Positions 34,896 through 43,900 of a DNA stretch of 46,198 nt are shown here, piece after piece. The position numbers and the translations under genes are program-made. The notes beneath the pieces were generated by a model. That model had not been told where the DNA came from, searched no databases, and worked only from the letters and a program-made list of their open reading frames with translations. Source of the DNA: Sediminibacterium ginsengisoli (GTDB lineage: Bacteria > Bacteroidota > Bacteroidia > Chitinophagales > Chitinophagaceae); contig CAMDLR010000016.1 in NCBI GenBank assembly GCA_945901845.1, forward strand, positions 1 through 46,198, read 5' to 3'. The stretch's first letter is position 1, and every line of letters starts with the position of its first letter.

Positions 34896-37781
34896 TTATG
34901 CCCTACCACTAGAAGCGATACAAGCCTGTAGTTCATTATTAAATCCGTTTTGCTCCAATAAATTTTCGAGGGTCATATGCATACGGTACTGCCAGTAATG
35001 TGTAGGATTGGCAGGCACATTGATACGCTCGTCTTGGGGGTTTTGTCTCCGCAAATGAGCATCGATACCTAATAAATCTTGTAATTGAAAAGTAGTCCAC
35101 ATAGCAGGTGCATACAAATGCTGCATAATTATCGCCTTATTGATATGTGCTTCACAAAACTGCGGCGCCTTTCCGGACTCACCTAAAATATGATTGTAAA
35201 AAGACTGTGTTTGATGTGCATTTTCTTCCCACCATCCTCTAATGGTACTCATATCATGTGTAGAAGGCGTTACAACGCTTAAATACGGCGCGTCTTTTGG
35301 ATGGAAAAACTGCGTATGCGGATTTTTTGGCATCCGCTGAATTTCTAAACTTAATAAGCCTAATTGATGCATGACATCTGGCACACAAGAAGGTACAAGA
35401 CCAAGGTCTTCGCCACAAACGAGCATATTGGTTACACGCTTAAGTGCAGGTAGTTTATTAAGGGCTTCTTTTTTCCAAAAATCATCCTGTCTTCTAAAAA
35501 AATAATCGACGTATAATTCTTTTAGTTGGTGCTGCACCGCTTGATCTAGTCCTTTAAATGCAGCCGTATTTTCGATGCCAAACCGCAAATGATAAAAGGG
35601 TCCACCCGCGTATGCTTTTTCTTTGGCCTCAATAAATAATACATTGCTTATTACATTAAATAAACCCTGCTTTATTTTTTGATGATAATCAGAAATAGGT
35701 AAAGCCGAAAAATGTTTTTCAACCAAACGCTGGGTTGCAAAAGCTGATTTTAAAGTATACTTTCCAAAACCATCATACATTAAAAACTCAGCTTTTACCA
35801 CTTCATTATCGTAACCAAAATAATCCCACAACACTTTATCTGTAATGATAGGCTTAGCAAAGTCTTGCGCACTGATATAAATACCACGCTCCTTTAATTC
35901 ATTTTCATGAACAGGAATAGCAGGAACAAAGTGCCCCAAAATTCCTTCAACAGCGTCCATAGGTATACTCCAAATTCTAAAGAAACCTAAAATATGATCA
36001 ATTCTAAATGCATCAAAATACAAACTCATTTGCTCGAAGCGCTGCTTCCACCATGCAAAACCATTGGTGGTCATCTCTTCCCAATTGTACGTGGGGAAAC
36101 CCCAGTTTTGCCCAGCTACAGCAAAATCATCGGGAGGAGCACCGGCTTGCATACCCATGTGAAAAAAATTAGGATGTTGCCATGCATCAACGCCATATCT
36201 GTAAACACCAATGGCAATATCTCCTTTTACAATCACGCCGTTTTCATGCGCATATGCAGTAGCTTCTCTTAATTGAACATCAAGTAAGTACTGAATAAAA
36301 TAATATTTTTCTATAATTAATTTTACTGCTGCATCGGGTTCAACCAAAGATTTAAAATCTGATTCTGAATAGGTATTATGTGTTGGCCATTGATTAAAAT
36401 CGATGGTGCCATATTTATCCCTACAATAACAAAACGCAGCATAGGGTTCTAACCAGTGCTGGTGCTTGGTATAAAAATCTTTAAACCCTTTGCTAGCAAG
36501 CGATTTTTCACCTATTAACGTATATACCTCATCTAAAATCTGATACTTTATTTTTACTACTTCTTCATAATCAACAACAGTAAGTGCATTTAGTTTTTGC
36601 TTCGCGTCACTAAGTTTTGCAATTAAATTTATATTAGAAGTAGGAATTAAAGTATCTAGGTTTAGATAGATTGGATGTAACGCAAATGCAGAAATAGCTG
36701 CATAAGGGTAAGAGTCTTTCCATGAATGCGTTGCGGTGGTATCATTAATGGGCAGTAATTGGATTTTTTTAAGTCCAACTTTTTTTGCCCAGTCTACTAA
36801 CAATTTAATATCCGTAAACTCTCCCACGCCTAGTCCGTTATTAGATCGCAAACTAAAAACAGGAATAGCTACACCTGCTCCTTTCCATGTATCGTTGGGC
36901 AAATAGGTGAAGCCATCATTTACCACAATGAATGTATTTGCACTTGGTGCATCTACAAGTATTCGGTTGCTTCCATTTTCAATTACAACAAATGACTTTT
37001 TTACAACATCATATACCCCGTACTTGTATGAAATTGGAAAGGTAGCTTTTGATAAATCAAGTGATACCGAAAAATAGTCTTCCCCATCGTTTCGTGAAAG
37101 TAAAATTGGATCTTTTGCATCCCATGCACGCAAATGTTTGTTATCACCTAATAAACAAATTGTTTGTGTTGGGGTTAATAATGGACTCTTTACTTTTAAC
37201 TGATGGGTAGTATTTTTTGGTACTACTACATCCATGGTAGCATAACTATTTTTCAAAAGCACATTTTTAAAAGGCTCTTTATAAAAAGCATTCTCAAAAT
37301 ATCCAGCAGCATTCCAACTATCTACAAATAAAACAGCTGTAGCCTTTATTTTGGAAGGGTTAAAGCTTTTATCATTCCCACCCCAATCATAAATAATGGT
37401 TCCATCTGCATTTTTAATAACGTATTGGTAGCTAATGCTTTCATCTACTATGTCTTTAGATCCAAATGAAATAGATAGATTCCAGAAATTTTCGTTGAAA
37501 TATTGAAGCGGAAAGGCTTTTTCGATGTCATTGTTTCCTAAAAGTGGATGATTTCCAACCACATAAATAGTTTGACCAAACTGTGTTGTAAACCTTAATT
37601 GAAACACCAACGTAAAACCTATAGCCTTCTTTGAAACAAGACTATACGTAGATGTTACATCTACCGCTTTAGCAGTAAGGGTATCCAAATTCTTTTCCTT
37701 GGCCAACACAATCGTTTTATTGCTCGCTAAATTAATAAACAATGTGTAATTATCACACAATAGTTTTAAAAATTTAACCAA
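34896..37781 (-). CDS. malQ: 4-alpha-glucanotransferase with two CBM20 domains (DPE2-like, GH77)
   Basis: Disproportionating enzyme transferring alpha-1,4-glucan segments, used in maltodextrin and glycogen metabolism. The 961-residue protein is much longer than ordinary MalQ (~500). It has two N-terminal CBM20-like starch-binding domains (about 57-175 and 195-295, each with a VVGNHPLLG or LLGDNKHLRAWD motif), then an enlarged GH77 domain (about 305-955). The GH77 residues are visible: nucleophile D595 in FRIDH, acid/base E791 in CGEDLG, and D843 in STHDMS. The architecture matches plant DPE2. No early ATG exists; the frame opens with a TTG at 37781 overlapping the GMC gene's stop by eight bases, so the start is uncertain. 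Confidence 0.9.
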   Translation of the reverse strand: MVKFLKLLCDNYTLFINLASNKTIVLAKEKNLDTLTAKAVDVTSTYSLVSKKAIGFTLVFQLRFTTQFGQTIYVVGNHPLLGNNDIEKAFPLQYFNENFWNLSISFGSKDIVDESISYQYVIKNADGTIIYDWGGNDKSFNPSKIKATAVLFVDSWNAAGYFENAFYKEPFKNVLLKNSYATMDVVVPKNTTHQLKVKSPLLTPTQTICLLGDNKHLRAWDAKDPILLSRNDGEDYFSVSLDLSKATFPISYKYGVYDVVKKSFVVIENGSNRILVDAPSANTFIVVNDGFTYLPNDTWKGAGVAIPVFSLRSNNGLGVGEFTDIKLLVDWAKKVGLKKIQLLPINDTTATHSWKDSYPYAAISAFALHPIYLNLDTLIPTSNINLIAKLSDAKQKLNALTVVDYEEVVKIKYQILDEVYTLIGEKSLASKGFKDFYTKHQHWLEPYAAFCYCRDKYGTIDFNQWPTHNTYSESDFKSLVEPDAAVKLIIEKYYFIQYLLDVQLREATAYAHENGVIVKGDIAIGVYRYGVDAWQHPNFFHMGMQAGAPPDDFAVAGQNWGFPTYNWEEMTTNGFAWWKQRFEQMSLYFDAFRIDHILGFFRIWSIPMDAVEGILGHFVPAIPVHENELKERGIYISAQDFAKPIITDKVLWDYFGYDNEVVKAEFLMYDGFGKYTLKSAFATQRLVEKHFSALPISDYHQKIKQGLFNVISNVLFIEAKEKAYAGGPFYHLRFGIENTAAFKGLDQAVQHQLKELYVDYFFRRQDDFWKKEALNKLPALKRVTNMLVCGEDLGLVPSCVPDVMHQLGLLSLEIQRMPKNPHTQFFHPKDAPYLSVVTPSTHDMSTIRGWWEENAHQTQSFYNHILGESGKAPQFCEAHINKAIIMQHLYAPAMWTTFQLQDLLGIDAHLRRQNPQDERINVPANPTHYWQYRMHMTLENLLEQNGFNNELQACIASSGRA

Positions 37782-39384
37782 TTATCATGTCGGCCCCTTT
37801 TTCGGCAATCATGATGGCAGCAGCGTTGGTATTCCCAGAAACAATGGAAGGCATTATAGAGGCATCAATCACGCGTAAATTAGCCACTCCATGCACTTTA
37901 AGTAAATGATTTACAACAGCTTGTGTGTCATTCCCCATTTTACAAGTACCTACTGGATGGTATAGGGTTTCGAGTGATTTATTGATGTGTTCATTGATAA
38001 TTTGATCAGAAACTGGTGCTTTTGGAAGTAGCATTTCACCATCTCTATACGCATCAAAAGCAGGCGAATGGAGCACTTCAATGGCCTTTTTTAGGCCTTT
38101 AACAAGCATTGTCCGGTCATCAATATCAGATAATGGATTGAGTTGGATGCTAGGCGGTTCCGATGGATTTGAAGATTTTAGCTTAACCTGACCCCTACTT
38201 TTTGGGTGGAGTATAATAGACATAATTGAAAATCCACTGTAGGTAGGATACGTATTAACATTATAAATATCTGTACTATAATCAGGTTTGATGGTAAGTG
38301 GCACAAAATGGAACTGGATATTAGGCTGCCCTTCTCCCAAACTTCCATCCTCCTCAATTTTTAAAAAAGCATTGGCTTCGAGCGGACTATTGGATAATGG
38401 TCCTGTTTTAAACAATACATGTTGTACCCCTGCCATCACCATTTTAGTGGGTTTTAAAAGATCATTCCCTGTTGGAACACTAGCTAATGCACTTGCGCCA
38501 CTCCAAACATGGTCTTGTAAATTTTTTCCAACACCTGGTAAATGTTTTACTGTAATAATACCATGCTTAGAAAGCTCATTGGTATCACCAATACCAGATA
38601 ACATTAATATTTGTGGAGACTGAATCGTTCCAGCAGAAATAATGACTTCCTTATTACAATTATAAATTTCAGTTTGTGCATTTTTATTTTTTACCTCTAC
38701 CCCAACTGCAACGCCTGATTCAAACAAAACTCTTTTAACAAATGTATGCGTTACAATAATTAAATTTTTTCTTCTACGCACTGGCTTTAAAAATGCTGCA
38801 GCTGCACTATGACGTTGGTTATTTTTAATAGTAAACTGCAAAAGAGACGCCCCTAATTGTTCAGCACCATTATAGGCTGGATTGCTTTGTATCCCTTGCT
38901 CTGCGCAGGCTTCAACAAAAGCCGTTGCAACATTAGAAGGTGAAGCGGCATGTGTTACATGCATAGGGCCATCCTTTCCATGAAATTCATCATCAAAATT
39001 TTGGTTGTTCTCCGACTTTTTAAAATAAGGAAGTACCGATGCATAATCCCAACCCTCATTACCAAGTGCAGCCCAATCATCATAATCTTTTTTATTGCCT
39101 CTCACATAAGCCATGGCGTTGGTGGCACTAGAACCGCCTAGTACTTTTCCGCGCGGAATAAATAATTTTCTATTGTCAATTGCTTCAGAAGGCTCTGTCC
39201 AAAATGCCCAATCAACTTCTGTGTTATTTAATTTTGAATAAGCCCCCGGTATATTAATTTCCATTTTAGAATCGGGTCCGCCCGCTTCTATTAATAATAC
39301 TTTATGCGCTGGATTTTCCGACAATCGATTTGCCAAAACACAGCCCGCCGAGCCTGCTCCAATAATTATATAATCATATAACAT
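37774..39384 (-). CDS. GMC-family oxidoreductase (choline dehydrogenase-like)
   Basis: FAD-dependent alcohol or sugar oxidoreductase of the glucose-methanol-choline family, 536 residues from the ATG at 39384 (LYDYIIIGAGSAGCVLANRLSE). An in-frame TTG at 39408 would add eight residues and is less likely. Features are the FAD motif GAGSAG, the GMC signature around RGKVLGGSSATNAM, the GTIQSPQILMLSGIG motif, and the catalytic histidine in LYHPVGTCKMG followed by NTNAAAIMIAEKGAD. The substrate is unknown; choline is only a default database-style label. It overlaps the glucanotransferase start by eight bases. Confidence 0.93.
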   Translation of the reverse strand: MLYDYIIIGAGSAGCVLANRLSENPAHKVLLIEAGGPDSKMEINIPGAYSKLNNTEVDWAFWTEPSEAIDNRKLFIPRGKVLGGSSATNAMAYVRGNKKDYDDWAALGNEGWDYASVLPYFKKSENNQNFDDEFHGKDGPMHVTHAASPSNVATAFVEACAEQGIQSNPAYNGAEQLGASLLQFTIKNNQRHSAAAAFLKPVRRRKNLIIVTHTFVKRVLFESGVAVGVEVKNKNAQTEIYNCNKEVIISAGTIQSPQILMLSGIGDTNELSKHGIITVKHLPGVGKNLQDHVWSGASALASVPTGNDLLKPTKMVMAGVQHVLFKTGPLSNSPLEANAFLKIEEDGSLGEGQPNIQFHFVPLTIKPDYSTDIYNVNTYPTYSGFSIMSIILHPKSRGQVKLKSSNPSEPPSIQLNPLSDIDDRTMLVKGLKKAIEVLHSPAFDAYRDGEMLLPKAPVSDQIINEHINKSLETLYHPVGTCKMGNDTQAVVNHLLKVHGVANLRVIDASIMPSIVSGNTNAAAIMIAEKGADMIIG

Positions 39385-39432
39385 ACTTAAATATAATAAA
39401 AAAGACAAAAGGACGTATTTTTAGTCCCAACT

Positions 39433-39903
39433 ATGACGGAGAAGAAAGCACATCCACTTGTAATATACACAGACGGTTCATCAAGAGGTAACCCAGGCCC
39501 TGGAGGTTATGGCGCCATTTTAATTTGGGGCGAAAAAGTAAAAGAGCTTTGGGGTGGTTACAAATACACCACCAACAACCGCATGGAATTAATGGGTGTG
39601 ATTCAAGCACTCATGGCTGTTACCAAAAAAAATATTCCCATTACCATTTATACCGATAGCCAGTACATTGTAAACAGTGTAGAAAAAAAATGGCTTGATA
39701 ACTGGATCAAAACCAATTTTAAAGGCGGTAAAAAAAATAAAGACCTCTGGCTAACTTATGCAACCCTCGCCAAAGATTTTACCATCAAATTTGTTTGGGT
39801 AAAAGGCCACGCCGATAATACATACAATAACCGTTGTGACGAACTTGCAACCGCCGCCGCAGACGGGAACGATTTATTAGATGATGATGGGTATGAGGGA
39901 TAA
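39433..39903 (+). CDS. rnhA: Ribonuclease HI
   Basis: Cleaves the RNA strand of RNA-DNA hybrids. The 156-residue protein is the standard length and carries the four acidic residues D14 (YTDGSSRGNPGPGG), E52 (NRMELMG), D75 (YTDSQYI) and D136 (NRCDELA), plus the conserved H126 in VKGHADN. It is divergent from the GMC gene. The upstream TATTTTTA (39416-39423) is only a partial match to the -7 consensus. Confidence 0.97.
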   Translation: MTEKKAHPLVIYTDGSSRGNPGPGGYGAILIWGEKVKELWGGYKYTTNNRMELMGVIQALMAVTKKNIPITIYTDSQYIVNSVEKKWLDNWIKTNFKGGKKNKDLWLTYATLAKDFTIKFVWVKGHADNTYNNRCDELATAAADGNDLLDDDGYEG

Positions 39904-39907
39904 AAAA

Positions 39908-39940
39908 ATGGGATGACCAGCAGATTGCCAATCATCCCAT
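39908..39940 (-). terminator. Rho-independent terminator of the adhesin-porP operon
   Basis: Perfect nine-base arms ATGGGATGA and TCATCCCAT with a 15-base loop; read on the minus strand the hairpin is followed by a run of seven T. It lies after the porP-like gene and just after rnhA on the other strand. Confidence 0.82.
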
Positions 39941-39973
39941 GTATGAACTAGGGGGATTAGTATATTTATTTTT

Positions 39974-40873
39974 TTATTTTCCCATTCTTAATTGCACGCC
40001 CATTTCAAAGCCGCCCGCATTTAAACCAACCAATACTCTTGTTGGAGTGGTGTAAAAACCATAAAACTGCCAGCGGTTGTTCTTATTGTACTGAAAGCCC
40101 ATACTGGTTGAGTTTGTGGTATGGTACATCGCCATCAACTTTAGTGGCTCTTTAAAACTAATTTCTGCGCCAATATCTGCTATGTTATCATAGTTTTTAA
40201 CACCTCTATAGGCAAACTTGGGCATTACGTTAATTTCATTGTTCAACTTAATATTGTAACTCATAGCGGTATAAAACAAATTAAAATCTGCTTCTGTAGT
40301 GTATGACTTTTCCATACCTCTACGTAGGTTTTGAGCTGATCCTTCTAAAGTAAAATTACGATCGGTGTATACAAACCCAATATCAGCATCTAACATTGCT
40401 TCACGGTTATTAAAAAATATAACAGATGCATCACCAGGCAATGCATTGATCTGACCCAAATCAATCATTTGACGTGTAAAACCAAATGATAAACCTAGTC
40501 TTAAATTAGTGGTACCCGCTTCGTTAAAATCTACTTTGTAAGCATAGCTACCCATCACCCTTGTATTGTTAAACAATCCAGCCGATTCTTTGCTGATAAT
40601 AAGTCCTAATCCCACATTACCATTAGACTTATAATCGAGGGTAAGTAGTCTTGTAGAAGGTGATCCTGGAATGGCTTCCATCTGGCCCACATAACTAACT
40701 GTAGATTTTAATCCGGTTAGCGTTCCAGCACCTGCTTGTGCTGGATTACTAATGTACTTATTACTAAAAAATTGTGATGCAGGGGGATTAATAGAGTTGA
40801 TATTTTGAGCTACTGCAAAAGCACTAACAATTGTTAAACTGATGGTAGCAAATATTTTATTCAATGTTTTCAT
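39974..40873 (-). CDS. PorP/SprF-family type IX secretion membrane protein
   Basis: Outer-membrane beta-barrel protein of the PorP/SprF family, 299 residues with a signal peptide (about 1-22, cut after AVA). Family hallmarks include INPPASQFFSNKYISNPAQAGAG near the start and repeated amphipathic strands through to the C-terminal VGLNAGGFEMGVQLRMG. In Flavobacterium johnsoniae the homologue SprF is needed to export the adhesin SprB; other paralogues pair with other giant adhesins. Here it lies 32 bases downstream of a giant type-B CTD protein on the same strand, so by analogy it should be that protein's secretion or anchoring partner. Core T9SS genes are not in the window. Confidence 0.93.
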   Translation of the reverse strand: MKTLNKIFATISLTIVSAFAVAQNINSINPPASQFFSNKYISNPAQAGAGTLTGLKSTVSYVGQMEAIPGSPSTRLLTLDYKSNGNVGLGLIISKESAGLFNNTRVMGSYAYKVDFNEAGTTNLRLGLSFGFTRQMIDLGQINALPGDASVIFFNNREAMLDADIGFVYTDRNFTLEGSAQNLRRGMEKSYTTEADFNLFYTAMSYNIKLNNEINVMPKFAYRGVKNYDNIADIGAEISFKEPLKLMAMYHTTNSTSMGFQYNKNNRWQFYGFYTTPTRVLVGLNAGGFEMGVQLRMGK

Positions 40874-40905
40874 ATTGTATTGATTTGACGTTTTAAAAAT
40901 TAGGA

Positions 40906-43900
40906 TTATCTAACAATTGATACATAACCTCTAATTGGTAACGCGCCGTCTTTATTAAATTTAATGACATAGAAATATGCATCTTCTTTTAATTTCTTAC
41001 CATTAACAGTACCATCCCACTCATTGTTGTAGCCACGCTTAGCAAATACGGCTCTTCCGGCTTTGTCATACACCATCACCTCGTTATCAGGATACATGTC
41101 AATGTTTGGAATTACCCACTTATCATTTACACCATCACCATTTGGCGTTACTAAATTGTTAGGTACTAATTTGTAGTCAGCAATCACTGTTAACAATACC
41201 GGTACCGTAGCTTGGTATCCAAAACTATTGGTAACAACAACCGCGTAAGTTGTAGTGCCTATCGGTCTTACATTGATAGTTGCACCTGATCCAACAATAC
41301 CCGTACCGCCTACTGCTACCCATGTGTAATTGACAGCATTAGCACCTGTTGCACTTAATTGTGCAGTTGTGCCAAGCGTTATTAAATTTGGTGAAGCAGC
41401 CGCTACTGGCATTGGATCAATACCCAATCTAAATGTTTTTACTACTGAATCTACACCACTGTTTGCTACACCACCGTTATCTTTTACTCTTACAGATACT
41501 ACAACATCTTGTGGCGTTGCAATGCCTGCGGCAAGTGTAAATTGAATTTGTGTGCCTACAACATTAATAGTATTAAATAATAAAGGACTTGATGTAGTTA
41601 CACTTGTTGTTGTTGTTTGTGTAGTTTCTGGACCCGCTGTAATACCTGCCAAATTAATAATTTGTGAAGTAGATACATTGTATACTCTTCTATCTGTAAT
41701 AGCCGTTAATGTTGGTGCTTCGTTTACATCTGTAACAGTAATGGTAAACGCTCTTTCAAAACTTAAGCCACCAGCATCTGTAACTCTTACTCTTACAGCG
41801 TAACTGTTTTTAGCTTCAAAGTTGAAGACCGCTGCAGTGCTAATTGTGCTACCCGTAATGGTAAAGCTTGCATTGTCTGTAGAACCTGTGCCACTTACTA
41901 ATGAGTAAGTATGCGTATCACCTGCATCTGCATCTGTTCCTGCTAAAGTTCCAACTGTTGTTCCAGATGCTGCATTTTCAAGTACACTTGTATTTGATAA
42001 AGCAAGTGCAGTTGGCGCTTCATTTACATTTGTTACAGTAATCGTAAATTCTTTTTCAAAAGTTAAACCACCCGCATCCGTTACACGAACTCTTACACTA
42101 TAGCTTGATTTTGTTTCAAAATCAAATACAGCTGCAGTGCTAAGTGTGCTGCCAGTAATAGCAAAACTCGCATTGTCTGTATCGCCTGTTCCTGAAACTA
42201 ATGTATATGTGAATGTTTCGCCTGCGTCTATATCTGTTGCACCTAAAGTAGCAACAGTTGTTCCAGATGCAGCATTTTCTGCAACTGAACTTGCGCTAGC
42301 GCTCATATTTGTTGGTGCTTCATTTATATTTGTTACACTAATCGTAAATGCTTTTTCAAAACTTAAACCACCAGCATCTGTTACACGAACGAGAACTGAA
42401 TAACTATTTTTAGTTTCAAAATCAAATACTGCAGCCGTGTTTAATGTGCTGCCCGTAATGGTAAAGCTTGCGTTATCAGTAGAACCAGTTCCACTAACTA
42501 ATGCAAAAGTAAAAGTATCACCCGAATCTGCGTCTGTTGCACTCAATGTGCCAACAGCGGCACCTGATGTAGCGTTTTCTGCAACAGCAGTGTTACTTAA
42601 TGCAACATCTGTTGGTGCAGTATTATATATTAAAGTAACTGTTGCGGTTGTACTACCACCACTATTTGTAGCAGTAATTGTATAAACAACTGTTCCGGTT
42701 TGTTGCGCAGTTAATGTTCCGCTAATCACACCCGTCGTGGCGTTAATGCTGAGGCCTGCCGGTAAAGTGGGACTCACTGTAAAACTAGTAGCTGTGCCCG
42801 TGTAGGTAGGCAAAAGGGGGGTAATGGCAATGTCTTTGATAATTACATTCGGTGTGGTATAGCTGAGTGCGGATGGAGCAGTATCGACGATGCTAAAAGT
42901 CTGGCTCTTCGTACACGTATAGTTGCCTTTCCCGGTGATTGTAACTGTTGCTATTCCTATATTTCTATTATTGGTGTAGGTAACGGAATAGTGCGTACCG
43001 AGGGTCATAGTCGTGGCACCATCTTTTACTACGACTGCTGGAGTTAAGGCTGATCCTGTGTAGGTTTGGTTCGCAATTGCATCAATTGTCAAGCTGCTAG
43101 TGGCTTTAATAATTCCTGGAATTGGCCAAGGTTTCCCTGCGTTAGACTTCAAAGCAACAATACCGTACTCTCCATAGGTATTTCTCCACTCGAAGGTAAG
43201 AAGCGCAGGAGTAACACTCTTGACAGTCATAGAGTAAGAATCACCATACTTATCTTTTCCACTCATGGTTAAATTACCACAATTATCATTGATCCGTACG
43301 TTTCCGCTTCCCCATGTATCTGGATAACAATTAGCCCATGCACCAAAAGAACCATCAGAAACAGTATAGGAACCAGGGGACGCAGCGACAGCAGTCAAAG
43401 TAATTGATCCTGAGTAAGGTGGCTTTCCACAGAAGGTCTGCAATGCATCGAATGCATAAGTGCCCGCTAAATCAGAACAACAAACTACAGCCGTTGGACC
43501 TGGAATGAAGATGCTAAAAGTCCCGGTTTTTGTTCCTGTATAGTTCCCCATCCCCGTGATCATCACTGACGCTGCGCCAACATTCGTGTTATTGCTGTAA
43601 GTGACTGTATAGTGTGTGCCTAGTGTTAAAGTCGTGACACCATCTTTTACTACTAGGCTTGGAGTCAAGGCTGATCCAGTGTAGGTTTGATTGGCAATGG
43701 GATCAATCGTTAAAGTGCTCGCTGCTTTGGCTACAATGCTAAAGGTCGCGGTTTTTGTACCTGAGTAATTGCCTATCCCCGTGATAGTCACTGTCGCAGT
43801 TCCTACATTTGTATTGTTACTGTAGGCGACTGAATAGTGTGTGCCGAGGGTTAAAGTAGTGGCACCATTCTTTACTACAATTGCTGGAGTCAATGCCAAT

